DNA from: Bacteroidales bacterium UBA6397
GTDB taxonomy: Bacteria > Bacteroidota > Bacteroidia > Bacteroidales > UBA932
Reading direction: 5' to 3'
Length of the DNA: 64,000 nt
Assembly (NCBI GenBank): GCA_002439875.1
Contig: DJQB01000013.1
Span: 17,827 to 81,826, forward strand
Shown piece by piece: positions 61,641 through 64,000 of the stretch (position 1 is its first letter; the number at the start of each line of letters is the position of its first letter). A program made the translations under genes and the position numbers. Below the pieces are notes generated by a model. The model searched no databases. It saw nothing but the letters and a program-made list of their open reading frames with translations, and was not told the DNA's origin.

Positions 61641-62018
61641 TCAATTTTTACGCTTGTAATAGGCCGGGAAACCATAAACGGTGACACGCAGGATTTTCTT
61701 GCCTTGCCTAAGGTGGGTGTACTGGGGATTGAAAAGAGCGGCGCATTTGTTGGCCATCAGCGCTTCTGTCAAGGCCAATCGCTCAGCCTCCTTTAATGTC
61801 AGCTTGTTGAGTTTTATTCTGCCGTCAGGTGTGGATATGTCAATGGTGTAGGTTATCGCATCCGGACTTAAATCCATGGTCAATTCATTGTAACTCTCGA
61901 TTTTCGCCTTGACTGTGTTAGATGCGTTTTCGTTTGTCGAGCCGAACAAAGTTTTGCATGAAGTCATCGCAAGCATTATTGCGATGACTAAAATAAGTTG
62001 TGACAAATGCTTTCTCAT
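61641..62018 (-). CDS. Small lipoprotein of unknown function
   Basis: A 125-residue predicted lipoprotein: the hydrophobic signal ends AMTSC with Cys21. The mature part of about 105 residues starts with a polar segment (GSTNENASNTV), followed by alternating strands and one helix (LKEAERLALTEALMANKCAALF) and a basic end YKRKN. I do not recognise the family. It lies 13 nt downstream of another envelope protein gene on the same strand, so the two are probably co-transcribed and may interact. Confidence 0.7.
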   Translation of the reverse strand: MRKHLSQLILVIAIMLAMTSCKTLFGSTNENASNTVKAKIESYNELTMDLSPDAITYTIDISTPDGRIKLNKLTLKEAERLALTEALMANKCAALFNPQYTHLRQGKKILRVTVYGFPAYYKRKN

Positions 62019-62031
62019 ATCTTTGGAATTT

Positions 62032-62727
62032 TTAGAAGTTATACTTGATGCCTAATCCAAAACCTTGACGGTGACTCATCCCTAATTGGTAGGTCTTGAT
62101 GTTGGCACATAATGAAGAGTTCGGGGTGTCGATGAGTTTAAGTTCCGTCAAAGGCAGGTCAGAACTTGCCATCAGGGACTTTGCTTTTTTGTATTGATGC
62201 CTTGATGCAAGTAGAAAGGAACCTGTCCAAACTACTGAGGCACCGATAAAAGGTGTCATGGAGAGTAATGCTTCTTTTTCATCATTCCATCCTAAATAAT
62301 CATATGCTACAATCGCTCCTGCAACCAAGAGCGCGGCACCACCCCAAATCGCTGTCCGTTTTAATCTTTTCGCTTTTAAGGAATAATTCTTTGTGGAAGC
62401 TATCCTTAACAAATCTTGATCAGAATTCCGTTGCTGCTCCTGGAAGATTGAAATGGATGAGTCAAATGCTGACTCTTTTGCTTCAATAACAGAGAACGTC
62501 TCCTTTTCCCCATTCTCATAATTGATGCAGTTAACCTCAGCCTTGGCGATTGAATATGTCGGCCCTTCGAGATTGGAGAATTTCTTGTACTTGACAACCG
62601 TGTCGTCTATTTCCAAGACTTTGGAAACGATTGTGTCCCCGTTTTTCTTGACTATGACATCCTGGGCATGGCTGGCCACGGAGAAGAACATAACCGTGGT
62701 GATCAGCATAAATCTGATAAGTTTCAT
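62032..62727 (-). CDS. Secreted/membrane protein of unknown function
   Basis: A 231-residue protein with a signal peptide ending SHAQ (about residue 22). The mature N-terminus IVKKNGDTIVSKVLEIDDTVVKYKKF is a beta module seen at the start of many Bacteroidetes envelope proteins. Residues about 125-145 and 155-175 are two hydrophobic segments (GGAALLVAGAIVAYDYLGW; FIGASVVWTGSFLLA) that may span a membrane. The protein ends with a strand-like YQLGMSHRQGFGLGIKYNF whose terminal Phe resembles an outer-membrane signal. Function unknown. First gene of the pair; no clear promoter found upstream. Confidence 0.7.
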   Translation of the reverse strand: MKLIRFMLITTVMFFSVASHAQDVIVKKNGDTIVSKVLEIDDTVVKYKKFSNLEGPTYSIAKAEVNCINYENGEKETFSVIEAKESAFDSSISIFQEQQRNSDQDLLRIASTKNYSLKAKRLKRTAIWGGAALLVAGAIVAYDYLGWNDEKEALLSMTPFIGASVVWTGSFLLASRHQYKKAKSLMASSDLPLTELKLIDTPNSSLCANIKTYQLGMSHRQGFGLGIKYNF

Positions 62728-63817
62728 TTGGCGGTATAACGCTTTGCCTACCTTGACTCCGACAGGTATGTAGGTTTAAACAAAGAAAGTGTGGAGCCTA
62801 TTCGTCTATCTAACAAGAGGTTCTGACAAAACCCGGAAATAAATAAACGGAAACAATCCCCACACCTGTATCGTTGAGTGTAGGGTACACACAAGCAAAT
62901 ACAGATGAAACGGTGCTGTCGTTTATCCTTATTTCCTTTTGAAACTGTCAGATTTCTTGTTAAGGATAGTGCGAAAACACTTTCATCAATATGTCTGTTC
63001 TGGGCATACGCGCCAAAACGTTACAAAGGTAGGAATATTTTCGGATAAGGCAGCACCTTTTCTTATATTGTTTTGACGGAAAGATAGCACCCTGTTTTTT
63101 GGGAAAACAGTACATAATCTTGATCAAGGGTTCATGTGCATCACGCAACAGTTCCGATTTGAACTTGCGACCCGCTTCCTGTATCCCCGTGTTTGGTAAT
63201 ATTCATATAATTAGTGAGTTATAAGAGCCTGCCCTCCCGATCGTCCCGGAAGTAGTTTGTAACTCACTGATAAAGAGCTGGTGATGTCTCACCTTTTGAT
63301 TTTATGATCCTTTCGAATTGTTACTAGTCGCACCAAATCAAGAGACCCATTTCTCTGGGACAATCCTGATTGCTGAACCAAATTTTGCCTCGTGCCTGTT
63401 GCCCGACATGGTTCATCATTCATTGGAGTAACTGTTGTGGACGTGCTCGTGGCTTATGGATTTTGGACAGGTGAGGCGTAACGTGTTTATTGTCAAAGAG
63501 TAAGATTATTCCCTTTGGTCGGTTTGCACTAAAGGGAAATGCGTACCCTGCATGTTATCAACAACTTATCCGCCACTCGTTGATGTAGAGCGGATGGCGG
63601 GCAAGTTGTTGTCTATTAGTCGTTTAATACTTTCTCTTTAGCGTGGTCTATCCAAAGTAGATGTGTTAGTGTATTCATTAATAATTGATTAGGATGTGCG
63701 GCGACCATTAAAGGTAAGGAGTGTCCGATCAAACTAGAGAGGTGTCCAGTTTGAGGCTGTGCCTTTGGCGGTGCGCTTGCAGGTTACCTTGCAAGTGGCG
63801 AGGAGAGGAGAGGAGAG
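62728..63817. other. Gene-poor region with dispersed inverted repeats
   Basis: I find no convincing gene here. Small open frames lack family features. Visible structure includes ggtgctg...ttatcc (from 62912) facing ggataa...cagcacc (to 63057), which bound a 146-nt stretch. There is also a 9-bp pair agtgagtta/taactcact at 63213-63268, and an arm pair caacaactt...ccgcc/ggcgg...aagttgttg at 63559-63611. A gagga run occurs at 63800-63817. The stretch may be decayed mobile or accessory DNA. Confidence 0.4.
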
Positions 63818-64000
63818 ACGCGGTGTCTTTGAGGGCGGAAAGGTACGGGGCGATCTCGTTGCGCTTAATATATTCGAGATTCACCCCCGGGTTTTCATGG
63901 CTTCAAAAGTCTCGTCGCCGAGGGTATCGTTTCCTATTGTCGACACAGGGTACTCCTCAGCACCAAATTCCTTGGTGATCCGAGTTTTTCACTTTCTTGT
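63818..64000 (-). pseudogene. Frameshifted fragment of a PfkB-family sugar kinase
   Basis: Read on the minus strand from the right edge, one frame gives KEFGAEEYPVSTIGND, then TLGDETFEAMKTRG, and a stop at about 63880. This is the conserved second block of PfkB/ribokinase-type carbohydrate kinases (FGA...VSTIGND.LGDE). Adding one base in the G run (C5 on the plus strand at 63884-63888) continues the match as GVNLEYIKRNEI. Upstream, a shift in an A run would join KKVK to TRITKEFG. After about residue ALKDT the kinase similarity is lost. Two frame disruptions at homopolymers suggest a decayed gene or sequencing error. The kinase start would lie beyond the window. Confidence 0.45.

Noticed and set aside
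63130..63180. tRNA-like fragment on the minus strand (aagttcaaatc near 63160)
   Set aside because: It resembles a T-arm sequence, but no T-stem complement, anticodon arm or acceptor stem can be paired around it.
63540..63615. Possible DnaA-box cluster (ttatcaaca, ttatccgcc)
   Set aside because: Only one near-match to TTATCCACA, no AT-rich unwinding region and no dnaA/dnaN neighbours; better described as an inverted repeat.
63721..63978. Plus-strand open frame of 85 codons
   Set aside because: GTG start, Arg/Cys-rich composition and overlap with the kinase remnant on the other strand; not a credible gene.

Overview
The window looks like a chromosomal segment of a member of the phylum Bacteroidota, order Bacteroidales, of moderate GC content (near 50% by eye). 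The evidence is a SusC/SusD pair, many lipoproteins with the Bacteroidales lipobox, a SUMF1/DUF4302/Mx1-peptidase gene set, promoters of the Bacteroides type (TTTG, about 20 nt, TAnnTTTG), starts without Shine-Dalgarno sequences, and a GT3-type glycogen synthase fused to a phosphorylase. The species cannot be named from the sequence alone. No rRNA gene, tRNA gene, CRISPR array or intact insertion sequence was found.

Layout. 1-9800: housekeeping genes. These are the start of an ExbB/TonB-energising operon, tatD-ansA, dprA, queA, a NUDIX hydrolase, and a forward run pyrE - SRPBCC-like protein - RNA m5C methyltransferase - TPR protein that ends at a clear terminator. 9870-19910: a reverse-strand Sus-like uptake locus in the order SusC, SusD, Mx1 metallopeptidase, DUF4302 lipoprotein and two SUMF1-fold lipoproteins. 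It contains no glycoside hydrolase, so a peptide or glycopeptide target seems more likely than a plain glycan. 20160-27850: a reverse-strand anion cluster. A PstS-PstC fusion, PstA and PstB are followed by CysD, CysN, an Fe-S type CysH and a BASS-type transporter. The linkage raises the possibility that the Pst-like importer supplies sulfate. 28090-36650: a secreted alpha/beta hydrolase, an M13 peptidase, a LolC/E-like permease, a membrane-anchored lytic transglycosylase and a large putative porin.

36875-48684: a tight forward operon for glycogen metabolism. It holds branching enzyme (GH13), debranching enzyme (GH133), a GT4 glycosyltransferase, a GH57 amylase with a basic tail, and a 1413-residue glycogen synthase-phosphorylase fusion. 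ribF closes the operon. 48685-53670: an AT-richer, accessory-looking island flanked by strong inverted repeats. It holds a divergent restriction-modification pair (an endonuclease built of two homologous halves; an HTH-C5 methyltransferase fusion) and an AAA/DUF234 ATPase whose promoter lies beside two related palindromes. 53700-61390: greA with a long structured leader, a HIT protein, a cysteine-free thioredoxin-fold lipoprotein, gltX and a SWIM-SNF2 helicase. 61640-64000: two small envelope proteins, then about 1.2 kb without a convincing gene, ending in a frameshifted fragment of a PfkB-type sugar kinase.

Two window-wide signals stand out. The word GAATAT(TC) is frequent and often overrides the codon preference seen elsewhere. 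Many start codons sit in the context GAATATG.
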